The notes under the pieces were generated by a model that had not been told where the DNA came from, ran no database searches, and saw only the letters and a program-made list of their open reading frames with translations. Shown piece after piece: positions 10,763-20,605 of a DNA stretch of 25,646 nucleotides. Every line of letters starts with the position of its first letter. Positions within the stretch are counted from its first letter, which is position 1. The stretch is taken from positions 1-25,646 of the forward strand of contig WPIO01000561.1 of assembly GCA_009760855.2 (NCBI GenBank). Direction: 5' to 3'. Both the position numbers and the translations under genes were made by a program. The stretch is from Cristatella mucedo (taxonomy: Eukaryota; Bryozoa; Phylactolaemata; Cristatellidae).

Positions 10763-10775
10763 GTTGCTAAGCAAC
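10763..10775. promoter_or_regulatory. Near-perfect palindrome resembling an RFX X-box
   Basis: GTTGCTAAGCAAC is a perfect 6-bp inverted repeat around a single A and fits the loose RFX-type X-box pattern of two half-sites. The equivalents in the other units read GTTACTAAGCAAC, with one mismatch. The site is intronic, in the B-A intron, and could be chance. No binding evidence is available from sequence alone. Confidence 0.2.
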
Positions 10776-11046
10776 GATCAGTGACAAGTGTTGCATTTTA
10801 TTTTGAATAAACTATAACAGCACTTGCTTTGACCTAAATATAGATGAAAGCATCCGGACGTTATCTGGACGCACTTCGTACCTCCTTTCGCATGCACGAA
10901 ATATACTTGTTGGTTCATTGAAAAATTATGCCGGCGGCTTAACTTAGTTCATTGTTACTGTACTGGCACACGAAATTTCAGCTTTAGGACTTTTATTCTC
11001 TTCACGAAGATTCTTAGAAATCCCATCGATTGTTTTGTCGGTGTCA

Positions 11047-11580
11047 ATGTATGTACCTCTATCAGTAACTCCACAAAGTCATAAAGACATTTGGGTGTTA
11101 TGCAGGAGAGTTTTGTATAGCACACTCACAGCCTAAGCGGCTTTCGGTACACATTCGGTAGCCATAAGACTTCGTCTTACGCAACAAAGAGAAATTGGGA
11201 AGCATATCGGAGTTAGGAGAGCAGTTGAGGTAGTGAGTAGCATAGAAGTAGCAGTTCAGGACCGCTGAAAAAGATGTGCCATGGTCGGCAGTTGGAGAGT
11301 AGATGTCGTTGCTTAAGAATTGTGGAAGCGAGTTCCACAGTCTAGGACCTGCAGAGCTAAAGCTTCTGTCGCCAACTGTCTTTAATCGGAGGAATCGGCC
11401 AGCTAATTTATTGTCCACATATGACCTGAGGGCGCAAACAGGCTGAAACTGATGCAGCAGTTCAGCTAGGTACAAAGGAGCCAAGCCGTGGTGGGCCTTG
11501 TGGGTCAGAATAAGAACTTTGCTCTGTATCCTTTGCTCAACCGGCAACCATCCTAGCTCTTTCAGCAAAGGTGACACGTG
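11047..11580 (-). mobile_element. CR1/L2-type LINE fragment, copy 3
   Basis: The third 534-bp copy at the same intronic site, oriented on the minus strand. It has a 163-codon open frame (11098-11589) ending IQNSPA and differs from copy 2 at a few residues (Pro to Arg in LAGRFLRLK). This is the last junction of the array that carries the insertion. Confidence 0.85.
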
Positions 11581-12198
11581 TTTGTACATAGCACGTACAC
11601 GTCAGCCAATATTTGATGTTGGGTGATTTCCCCTCAATAATGCGTCCTGAGGCTTATCAACATCTGTCCCCACTGGCAGGCACAAATTATCGTTAACTCA
11701 ACAATCCAGTAACCCTGGTTCGTTATCAACACAAGGCAATGGGAACATAAATCTGTACCTTGTGTACTCATAGTGCTAGGCTTCAGAATATACAAGAAGT
11801 AGATGAGATAAAAGACTTCTTCAGACATTGAAATTTAGTCTTCCGTTCACGAACTATGGCTTGCTGTGCTTATGTGAATTTGTAGTTGAAATCGCTATTT
11901 TTTTCAGCTTTTGTGTTAGCGAACGTAATCAACCACAATGAGAGTTGGTGATTCTTTAATCTTTCTACATTCCATTGGCTATGTAGTTCTGAGATGTAGG
12001 AAGGTGTTTTTAACATTAACCGATCGCCTTTGAGAGTAGGTTCGTTAGTGATGTACGTATAGATGATGGAAGGACGAATGCTGTGACACCAGTGTGGTCC
12101 CTATTTGAAATACAAAATAAGCTGTCATCTCCTGGATAACCGTCGTTAGACTGGCTGGTTCGACTGTAACTATGGTTCTTTTGGGTGTGATGTTGTAG

Positions 12199-12339
12199 CT
12201 TGAGGAGCTCAGGATCAGTGAAAATAAAGAGCTCTGCAGTCTTCCTCCCTCAGTTTGTCAGCTGCAAGCCCTGAAAAAGCTCGATGCTTCTGACTGTGGC
12301 CTAACTAAACTGCCCGATGGCTTGGAAGTCTTGCAGTTG
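12199..12339 (+). CDS. LRR exon A4
   Basis: A 141-nt open exon with acceptor GTGATGTTGTAG and donor GTAAGTT. The one amino-acid difference from A1-A3 is Trp5Arg (TGG to AGG), at the exposed fifth position of the first repeat. Otherwise the protein is identical. Confidence 0.85.
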
Positions 12340-13491
12340 GTAAGTTAACGAGTGGCATTTTAGCCGTTAAGTGAAGTTCCTACTTTAATGTGGAAAAGAT
12401 GCCACTTTCTGTGTTTTGCATCCCAAGATGCAGTATTTTCGCAGATCAAAAACACATATCCACGACATTGAAATATCCTATTGTTTTGGCAATAGCTTCA
12501 TGCCTCTATTGTGCTTTGTGACCTACCAATGTCAGCAGTGTGTAAACCAGAAATACTTGTTTCGGCACACCGACGTTGAGTAGTTGGTCCTATGTATTGT
12601 CATGTTCACTGAAAATGTACTTTGGAAAGTGACCTGAATATTTTCAATTAACGGGCTTAGCCTAAATTTGAGGGCAGCATTATATTCAAGTTGAGCACAA
12701 CATGAATTTTTATTGTAGGCTTAAAATTAAAATATGCTTGTACATTTAGTCTTTTTTCTTAGTGTTTCTACCGTTCTTTTTATAATTGATAACCCCGAGC
12801 TAGATGCGAAGGTTATCTAGCTGAAAAATCGAAAATATGGTGAAGTTAAAACAAACGAACAATTTAAACGGTGCATCCATTTGTGTGCTGGTATCGTTAC
12901 TCGTTTTTACTAGTCAAATGGAGTTCTTTTCACACAATTTCCGACTGAATCGTTAAAAAAGCTACAGGAGCAAAATTACAGGTTAGAGACAGTTTTTACG
13001 TCGATGTTATACTCAAGTTGAAACACTGTCTAGCATGATATAATGATATACATGTTACTAGTCGCTTGATCATACACGTGACAGCCCTTGGTGGCTCATT
13101 ATTGGAGGAAACTATTATTGTCCTCAAAAGGTTTGTATATCGTCTTCGTGTCCCACCTTAAGTATACTATTTGTTTACTTCATGTGTCAGTAAGGAGCAG
13201 GTAGTAAGAAGCGTATTGTGAGTCGTTTACTCTTTTTAATTTTACTGTGTCTCTGGCTACTGCAGTCCTATTGGAATCTCACAGAGACACGAAGAAACAA
13301 TTTTACCGTTAAATGACTGGTTTACAGAGACCTTATTTGAGTGATGTCAATGCAGATGATGGAACAATAACTTTTGTGTCCCGCCCCTGATATTTATTCG
13401 TAATACTCAACACACGATCATCCCATGAACGACCGTAGATAGCCATCGTGGCTCGGAAGTCACCGTGGTTCTTTTTCGTGTCATTTTTTAG

Positions 13492-13629
13492 CTGGAAGAG
13501 CTCCGGATCAGTAAAAACAAGCTCATCAGTCTTCCTTCCTCCATATGCCAACTGCATGCACTGAAAAAGCTCGCAGCATTTCAGTGCAACTTAAATAAAC
13601 TGCCTGAAGGCTTGGAAGGAATGCGGTCG
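13492..13629 (+). CDS. LRR exon B4
   Basis: A 138-nt open exon with acceptor GTCATTTTTTAG and donor GTAAGTT. It begins LEELRISKNKLISLPSSICQ and its second repeat matches B3 (LKKLAAFQCNLNKLPEGLEG). Arg5 replaces the Ser of B1/B2 and the Trp of B3/B5. A4 also has Arg at the same position. Confidence 0.85.
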
Positions 13630-13951
13630 GTAAGTTAAGAAGTGAAACTTTAACTATTGCAAACCGAGAGGTTATTCTTAAATATAGGAATGCTGTTGCT
13701 TTGTAACTCTTGCAACCTATGATTCAGCATCGCTGTCAATTAAACGTGGTCCTAAGCAGGGTCGTTTTCGCAAATAACGTGCTTTCAACAGTAGGATGCA
13801 TATATTATGGGATTTGGCTTAGCTTAAAATTAAGGACACTTAAATAGTTCAGGTAAACTCAACATAAAATCTCAATTCAGCTTTATAAATGAAACAGGAC
13901 GTTACTTTCAGTCGTTATTCGATTGTTTGTAATGCTTTTTCTTTAATAATT

Positions 13952-14107
13952 GATAACCCTGAAGTTGAGACTAGAGTTGTCCTGCTGCAAAAGGCTGTAC
14001 TGGAGTTGATAACCAAGTTAAAGAAGCCTAAAGATTGCATTAAAATGTCTGGTGCTATCGTCATCCTTACGTATCATTTGGAAGAAGCTCTTTTCCCAGA
14101 ATTTTAG
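13952..14107 (+). other. Conserved intronic open frame, unit 4
   Basis: Fifty-one codons starting DNPEVETRVVLLQKAVLELI and ending HLEEALFPEF. In this unit a one-base spacing difference upstream keeps the frame open back through the possible acceptor TTACTTTCAG to an ATG at 13889, giving 72 codons. No donor or domain can be recognised, so it is a candidate only. Confidence 0.3.
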
Positions 14108-15444
14108 ACTCATATGCCTTACGAGCATAAGGGGCTAAATTAGACCATTTAGATTGCATTTTACAATGCTGTTCTCTTCTTGTTAAAACGCTGTTTAGCA
14201 GGTTAAATACGAAGACTGTTTTGCCGTTCATTTGCACATACGACGACCTTTGGTGACTCGGGTTTGTAAAACCTATGAGTGTCCTAAAACTATACGTGGA
14301 AAATGCCTGCCGATGTTTACTCATAGTTCACTTCATGTTTTACTTAGCAGCAGGTAGTTGCAAGCTTCTAATTGGTTAAGTCCGTGCCAGTCATCGATTT
14401 TCGAAGAAGAATTTTCAGTGCCGGTTTCTTTTTCCTGGCAACGGTGGGGGCAACGGATTTAATTTTCGCACGACCAAACAATAGCAATGATGTCATGAGC
14501 TAACCGTTGCTGATAACGTACCGTATTACCCAAGGCTAGATGGTTACTAAGCAACGATCAGTGACAAGTGGTGCATTTTATTTTGAATAAACTATAATAG
14601 CTCTTGCTTTGACCTAAATATAGATGCAAGCATCAAGACGTTATCTGGACGCACTTCGTACCTGTTTTCGCATGCACGAAATATGCTTGTTGGTTCATTA
14701 AAAAATTATGCCGGCGGCTTAACTTAGTTGATTGTTACATACTGGCATACGTAATTTCAGCTTTAGGACTTTTATTCTCTTCACGAAGATTCTTAGAAAT
14801 CTCATCGATTGTTTTGTGAGTGTCAGCTTTGTACATAGAACGAACACGTCAGCCAATATTTGATGTTGGGTGATCTCTCCTTAGTAATGAGTCCTGAGGC
14901 TGATCATCTTCTGTCCCCACTGGCAGGCACCAATTATCGTTAACTCAGCAATTCAGTAACCCTGGTTCGTTATCACTGCAAGGCGTTGGAAACATAAATC
15001 TGTACCTTGTGTACTCATAGTGCTAGGCTTCAGAATGTACAAGAATTAGATAAGATAAAAGACTCCGGCAAATATTTCAAATTGTTCTTCCCTTCACGAA
15101 CAATGGCTTGCTGTGGTAATGTGAATTTTAGTTTAAATAGCTATTTTTCAAGGCTTTTGTGTTAGCAAATCCGATCAACCACAATGAGAGTCGGTGATTC
15201 TTTAAACTTTCTACATTCCATTGGCTATGTAGTTCTGAAGTGTAGGAAAGTGTTTGTAACATTAACCGATCGCCTTTGAGAGTAGGTTCGTTAGTGATGT
15301 ACGTATAGATGATGGAAGGACGAATGCCGTGACACCAGTGTGGTCCCTATTTGAAATACAAAATAAGCTGTCATCTCCTGGATAACCGTCGTTAGACTGG
15401 CTGGTTCGACTGTAACTATGGTTCTTTTGGGTGTGATGTTGTAG

Positions 15445-15585
15445 CTTGAGGAGCTCTGGATCAGTGAAAATAAAGAGCTCTGCAGTCTTTCTCCCTCAGT
15501 TTGTCAGCTGCAAGCCCTGAAAAAGCTCGATGCTTCTGACTGTGGCCTAACTAAACTGCCCGATGGGTTGGAAGTCTTGCAGTTG
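15445..15585 (+). CDS. LRR exon A5
   Basis: A 141-nt open exon with acceptor GTGATGTTGTAG and donor GTAAGTT. It differs from A1 by Pro16Ser (SLSPSVC instead of SLPPSVC) and by silent changes. The altered Pro is in the LPxx segment of the first repeat. Confidence 0.85.
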
Positions 15586-16730
15586 GTAAGTTAACGAGTG
15601 ACATTTTAACCGTTAAGTGAAGTTCCTAATTTGTTGTGGAAAAGATGCCACTTTCTGCGTTTTGCATCCCAAGATGCAGTGTTTTCGCAGATCAAACACA
15701 TATCCACGACATTGAAATATCCTATTGTTTTAGCAAGAGCTTCATGCCTCTATTGTGCTTTGTGACCTACCCATGTAAGCAGTGTGTAAACCAGAAATAC
15801 TTGTTTCGGCACACCGACGTTGAGTAGTTGGTCCTATGGATTGTCATGTTCACTGAAAATGTGCTTTCGAAAGTGACCTGAATATTTTTAATTAACGGGC
15901 TTAGCCTAAATTTGAGGGCAGCGTTATATTCAAGGTGAGCAAAACGTGATGTTTTATTGTAGGTATACAATTTCAATATGCTTGTACATTTAGTCTTTTT
16001 TTAGTGTTTCTACCGTTCTTTTTACGATTGATAACCCCGAACTAGATGCAAAGATTTTCTAGCTGAAAAATAAAAAATGTGGAGTTAAAACAAACAAACA
16101 ATTTAAACGGTGCATCCACTTGTGTGCTGGTATCGTTACTCGTTTTTACAAGTCAACTGAAGTTATTTTCACAAAATTTCCGACCGAATCGTTAAAAAAG
16201 CTACAGGAAAAAAATTACAGATAATAGACAGTTTTCACGTCGATGTTATACTCAAGTTGAAACACTGTCTAGCATGATGTAATGATATACATGTTACTAG
16301 TCGCTTGATCATACACGTGACAGCCCTTGGTGACTCATATTTGGAGAAAACTATTTTTGTCCTCAAACGGTTTGTATATCGTCCTCGTGTCCCACCTTAA
16401 GTATACTATTTGTTTACTTCATGTTTCAGTAAGGATCAGATAGTTAGAAGCTTATTATGAGTCGTTTATTCTTTCTTATGTTACTGTGTGTCTCGCTGCT
16501 GCAGTCCTATTGGAATCTCACAGAGACACGAAGACACAACTTTAACATTAAACGATTGTTTTACAGAGACCTTATGTTAGTGATGTCAATGCAGATGATG
16601 GAACAATAACTTGTGTGTCCCGCCCCTGATATTTATTCGTAATACTTAACACACTGTCATCCCTCGAACGACCGTAGATAGCCATTGTGGCTCGGAAGTC
16701 ACAGTGGTTCTTTTTCGTGTCATTTTTTAG

Positions 16731-16868
16731 CTGGAAGAGCTCTGGATCAGTAAAAACAAGCTCATCAGTCTTCCTTCCTCCATATGCCAACTGCATGCAC
16801 TGAAAAAGCTCCTAGCATTTCAGTGCAACTTAACTATATTGCCCGAAGGCTTTGAAGGAATGCGGTCG
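16731..16868 (+). CDS. LRR exon B5
   Basis: A 138-nt open exon with acceptor GTCATTTTTTAG and donor GTAAGTT. It begins LEELWISKNKLISLPSSICQ and its second repeat reads LKKLLAFQCNLTILPEGFEG. Leu28 is the fourth different residue at this exposed position among five B exons (Glu, Val, Ala, Ala, Leu). Phe41 replaces a Leu of the framework. Confidence 0.85.
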
Positions 16869-17190
16869 GTAAGTTAAGAAGTGAAATTTTAACTATCGCA
16901 AACCGAGAGGTTATTCTCAAATGTAGGATTGCTGCTGCTTTGTTACTCTTGCAACCTACGATTCAGCATCACTGTCAATTAAACGTAGTCCTAAGCATGG
17001 TCGTTTTCGCGAACAACGTGCTTTCGACAGTAGGATGCATATATTATGCGATTTGGCTTAGCTTGAAATTGAGGACACTTATATAATTTAGGTAAACTTA
17101 TGATTATATCTCAATTCAGCTTTATTACTGAAACAGGACGTTACTTTCATTCGTTATCCGAGTGTTTGTAATGTTTTTTTTTAAATAATT

Positions 17191-17346
17191 GATAACCCTG
17201 AACTTACGGCTAGAGTCGTCCTGCTGCAAAATGCTGCAGTGGAGTTGATTAACAACTTAAAGAAGCCTAAAGATTGCATTAAAATGTCTGGTGCTATCGT
17301 CATCCTTACGTACCATTTGGATGAAGCTCTTTTCTCAGAATTTTAG
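17191..17346 (+). other. Conserved intronic open frame, unit 5
   Basis: A 51-codon frame, DNPELTARVVLLQNAAVELI at the start, with the usual TAG. It has Glu6Thr and Pro49Ser relative to unit 1. As elsewhere, the changes are mostly amino-acid-altering, which argues against strong constraint. Confidence 0.3.
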
Positions 17347-17664
17347 ACTCATATGCCTTACAGCACGAGGGGCTAAATTAGGCCATTCAGATTGCATTAT
17401 ACAATGCCGTTCTCTTCTTGTTAAAACGCTGTTTAGCGGGTTAATTACGAAACCTGTTTTGCCGTTCGATTGCATGATAGACGGCCCTTGGTGACTCGGC
17501 TTTGTAAAATCTATGCGTGTCCTAAAACTATAGGTAAAAAATAGTCATGTCCTACCGACGTTTACTCATACTTCATGCATTTTTACTGAGCAACAAGTAG
17601 TTACAAACGTCTAATCGGTGAAGTCCATACCAGTCGTCGAATTTTGAAGAACGATTTGCTTTGC

Positions 17665-18200
17665 ATTCACGAAGAAGCTCAGAGCACACCTGTTTAACTC
17701 AGCATTTAGCTGATCTGTGTATTTAGCTCTTCGTGTGCTTACTCTGTGCCGGCCCCTTGAGGATTTTTTACCATGCACTTGGAAATGCTTTTCATGCAGC
17801 ATTTTTAAAGTGCCTGGAGTGAGATGTAGTTCTCTTAAAGTGCTAACATTTATTTACTTATCGCTTAAAAAGCTGCATATCGTGCTTGCAATATTAACCT
17901 GGCCTTTCAAAATGTTGACTAACTTCATGGGAAGATATCGTAGATGATTTGTGTATTTCTATTCGTTCTAAAACCAGGGCCTAATTATTGTGACAATCTT
18001 TCTGAATGTCTCAACGTGTCAGCCAGAATTTAATTTTTAATATTAACGTTCCACTGGATCGTTTGGGATAGTTGATGTCTATGCTGAAGGGTAACGTAAT
18101 TTATTCTAGTTGTATGTTAGGTGTTGTCAGTTAGCAGGTAGAAGGCGTACTGTGGTTTTTCGTTGTGAATTTGTGTGATTGCTGGTGGTAGGTCATATAT
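17665..18200 (+). repeat. Diverged segment X1 (pairs with X2 at 19973-20975)
   Basis: Several blocks match X2: TGCTTACTCTG-CCTTGAGGAT, AAAGTGCCTGGAGT-AGATGTAGTTCTCT, TTTATTTACTTATC and ATTAACGTTCCACTGGATCG through GAAGGGTAACGTAATTTATTCTAG. X1 lacks the two insertions that lengthen X2. No coding signal is seen. Short open frames here (17717-17947 and the minus frame 17611-17802) are not conserved in X2. Confidence 0.65.
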
Positions 18201-18599
18201 AGCCTTAAGGTAGAGTGGATTAACTAGTAGGTGTTATAGAAACCAATGTTTTTTTAAGCTGTGTTGTAAGATACCAAATTCTTCGACTTAGAAAGAGTGT
18301 TTTCTTACTACCAGCGATTGAGAAACTGGATCATCCACCAGGTTCCATTCTAGGTATGTAGACAGGAGCTATAGTTTGTTTGGCTTATGTAATCGAGCAG
18401 CCGATCGGTCACTTGTCCGTGCATGACTGCCCACTCTTTTTTTGTGGGGCTGGATGTGATCTCCTATAGTAGATGCTTGAAAAGGACCTAAACATAACAT
18501 TCTAGTGAGTGGCCGGACGGTTGCATGAACAAGTAGATTCAAGCCAGCTGGACTCCCCGTGCTAGAGAGTGACCTCGGGCGACTCCTAGCAGGGTGTGG
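18201..18599. other. Unassigned spacer
   Basis: I see no gene, repeat or RNA signal in this ~400-bp stretch between X1 and the LINE. It includes the region just past the LINE 3' end, where the LINE frame runs on to a stop at about 18539. Confidence 0.4.
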
Positions 18600-19700
18600 A
18601 CCTTTACTATCTCCGTCTGTAAATCCACAAAGTCATAAAGACCGTGCGGGTGGTACGCAGGGGAGTTTTGTATAGCCCACTCACAGCCTAGGCAGCTTTC
18701 GGTACGCGTCAGGTAGCCAAAAAAATTCGTCCCACACAGCAAAGAGAAAGTGGGAAGCAAAGCAGAGTCAGGAGAGCAGTTGAGGTAGTGAGTAGCATGG
18801 AAGTAGCAGCTCAGAAGGGCTGAAAAGAATGAACCATAGTCGGCAGTAGTACAGTAGTTGTCGTTGCCTAAAAATTGTGGAAGTAAGTTCCACAGTCTAG
18901 TACCTGCAGAGCTAAAGCTCTTGTCGCCAACGGTCTTTAAGCAGAGGAGTGGGACAGCTAATGTATTGTCCACACAGTACCTAAGGGCGCGAACAGGCTG
19001 AAACTGATGCAGCAGTTCAGCTAGGTATGAAGGAGCCGAGCCGTGGTGGGCCTTGTGGGTCAGCGTTAGAACCTTACTCTGAATCCGTTGGTCAACCAGC
19101 ATCCACCTTAGCTCTTTTAGCAAAGGAGACACGTGCTCAATTTTCTGGGACTTTTAGACTAGCCTTGCAGCCATATTCATAGTCAGCTGCAGTGGCCTAA
19201 TCGCTTTTTTTTTGGTAGCCCAGCCACAAGGGAATTACAATAATCAAGCCGAGACAGAAATGAAGAGCTAGTTAATCTTTTTGCAAGCCCCTCTGGAAGG
19301 CAGCTCCTAATCTTGGATAGGGATAGGACGTAATGGCTAGCGGCAGAAGCAGTCTTCCGAATGAAGCTTTTACAATTGAGGCAGCTGTCGAAAACGACAC
19401 CTACATTTCGAGCACGTAGTGATGGTATCACAACAGCATCACCTATTAGAAGAGCAAAGCCTTTTAATCCAGCCACACGTTTACGGCGTCCTATGAACAG
19501 TACTTTGGTTATATCGTCATTAAATTTAAGGAAGTTTTCCGATATCCAGGATCGAATATCGGCAAGGCAAGCATTCAGTTTTTCAGTTGCTGCGGAAAAT
19601 TCCGACGGTTGGTTGTCTACTGGCCTGCGCAATCAGGTACTTTCAGTTGGTGGGAAACTCTGCAGGTTGGCTCATCAGCATTGATGTTTGCAATTACCAC
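18539..19700 (-). pseudogene. Degenerate CR1/L2-type LINE with reverse-transcriptase C-terminal part
   Basis: On the minus strand the order is a damaged YADD-like catalytic box near 19680 (NADE), then LNACLADIRSWISENFLKFN (the RT motif D/E region), NVGVVFDSCLNCKSF, SFLSRLDYCNSLVAGLPKK, and then HVSPLLKELRWMLVDQRIQ and WNLLPQFL. The enzyme would copy RNA into DNA at a nick. Lesions include a frameshift and TGA between the box and RRPVDNQ, a frameshift at the A-tract around 19202-19210, and an in-frame TAG before KSQKIEHVSPLL. It is 5'-truncated and inactive. The lower part is the same region present in the 534-bp array copies, but more diverged. Confidence 0.8.
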
Positions 19701-19972
19701 ATCGCACCTCTTCTAGCCCACAGGACTGTATTCCCATCAAGTATGGAATTGACGTCAACATTGTTTCACTTATTTTTGGCTCCGGTCTGGTTTCAGCCTT
19801 CTTTATCAGAACTTCTCCTGTATTCGGCGAAGAATAGCACACCTTCTTGTTCAAACTGGAATCGTTTAGTCATAACTCGCCTTAGCCTCAAAACCTTTGT
19901 TACCTATAGTTCGCACGGAATGAAAGCATGGTCATGACTAGCGAAGATTTTCACTACCTTCTGAAACGGCTA
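19701..19972. other. Unassigned stretch between LINE and X2
   Basis: It may contain further unrecognisable 5' parts of the LINE, as similar spacing would predict upstream RT motifs here, but I cannot identify them. Overlapping + strand frames (19361-19937) are antisense shadows of the LINE or chance. Confidence 0.3.
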
Positions 19973-20092
19973 CATTTCAAAAGAAGCTTACAATGCACTT
20001 GCTTAACTCGGCAACTGGCGAAACTTTGCAATCTGTTCGGTGTGTTCATTTCTCTCCTTGCACTCTGCCTGCTGCTTGAGGATGTTACCACA

Positions 20093-20203
20093 GTAATGTC
20101 ATGTATCCCTGCCTGTTACTCTGCAAAGTCAAAAAGACCATGTGAGTGTTAAGCAGGAGAGTTTTGCTTAGAGCACTCACAGCCTAAGCGGCTTTCGGTA
20201 ACC
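20093..20203 (-). mobile_element. Short LINE 3'-end relic
   Basis: About 110 bp match the 3' end of the array LINE: TGTCATGTATCC-CTGTTACTCTGCAAAGTC, then GTGTTAAGCAGGAGAGTTTTG, ACTCACAGCCTAAGCGGCTTTCGGTA. It is on the same strand as the other copies. It is absent from X1, so it inserted after the X duplication. Confidence 0.75.
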
Positions 20204-20264
20204 AAGTGTCCTTGGCAACACTTTCTATGTAGCATATGTAAAGTGCCTAGAATAAGATTCAGTT

Positions 20265-20605
20265 CTCTGAATGCTCTTCCTCACAAATGTATTTTTATTG
20301 TTATTACGAATAGATGTAACCCATCTAATAAGTACCCTGGTATCTTCCGACGTATTTCATTAATAAGCATGTTTTAAAATTGAAAAGATGGCTCATGACG
20401 CCATGTTAGACTGTAACCTGCAACAATTGTAAAGGAGACCGTACCTAGGGCTGTGATATCGTGGTAAGCAAGGTGCTGGATGCTCGCGACCGAGGTCGTG
20501 AGGTGGAATCTTGCGGAAGGAACACCTAGGAGGCTGATGGCAAGTCGTGGTCATATCATAACCGTTAACTCTCAGCTGCAACTATAAAAATGATTATATT
20601 ACAAA
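20265..20605. other. Unidentified insertion in X2
   Basis: The stretch is missing from X1, where AGTGCTAACATTTATTTAC is continuous. It is relatively GC-rich around 20455-20540 and contains CGCGACCGAGGTCGTG, a self-complementary block. It lacks clear tRNA A/B boxes, a poly-A tail or an open frame of note. A SINE-like or other non-autonomous element is possible but not shown. Confidence 0.4.

Larger units (their letters stand above)
7790..11580 (+). repeat. Tandem array unit 3 (A3 + B3 exons, LINE-containing)
   Basis: A 3.79-kb unit with exon A3, a 1155-bp intron, exon B3 and a LINE fragment at the end. It carries the A-half markers of units 2 and 4. Its B half shares features with unit 4 only, for example AAAAGGCTGTA and an exon reading NLNKLPEG. 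Stretches 7790-8409, 8551-9705 and 9844-11046 contain no other supported gene. Confidence 0.85.
11581..14827 (+). repeat. Tandem array unit 4 (A4 + B4 exons, LINE-free end)
   Basis: A 3.25-kb unit, shorter than units 1-3 because its trailing junction (14812-14830, GTGAGTGTCAGCTTTGTACATAG) lacks the LINE fragment. Its leading A half resembles units 2 and 3, its B half resembles unit 3, and its exon A4 acceptor (GATGTTGTAG) is shared with unit 5. Stretches 11581-12198, 12340-13491 and 13630-14827 hold no other supported gene apart from the conserved open frame. Confidence 0.85.
14828..17660 (+). repeat. Tandem array unit 5 (A5 + B5 exons), end of the array
   Basis: The last unit, without LINE. 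Similarity to other units stops at about 17660, after CGAATTTTGAAGAACGATTTGC (equivalent to about 3057 in unit 1), so about 400 bp of the usual unit end is missing. The intron after A5 shares markers with unit 1 (ACGATTGATAACCCCGAACT, AAACGTGATGTTTTATTGTAGG) and not with units 2-4. Stretches 14828-15444, 15586-16730 and 16869-17660 hold no other supported gene apart from the conserved open frame. Confidence 0.8.

Noticed and set aside
19361-20152. Overlapping plus-strand frames of 107, 116 and 74 codons
   Set aside because: The first two overlap the LINE antisense or its unassigned edge and the third spans the short LINE relic and X2; X1 does not preserve the frame.
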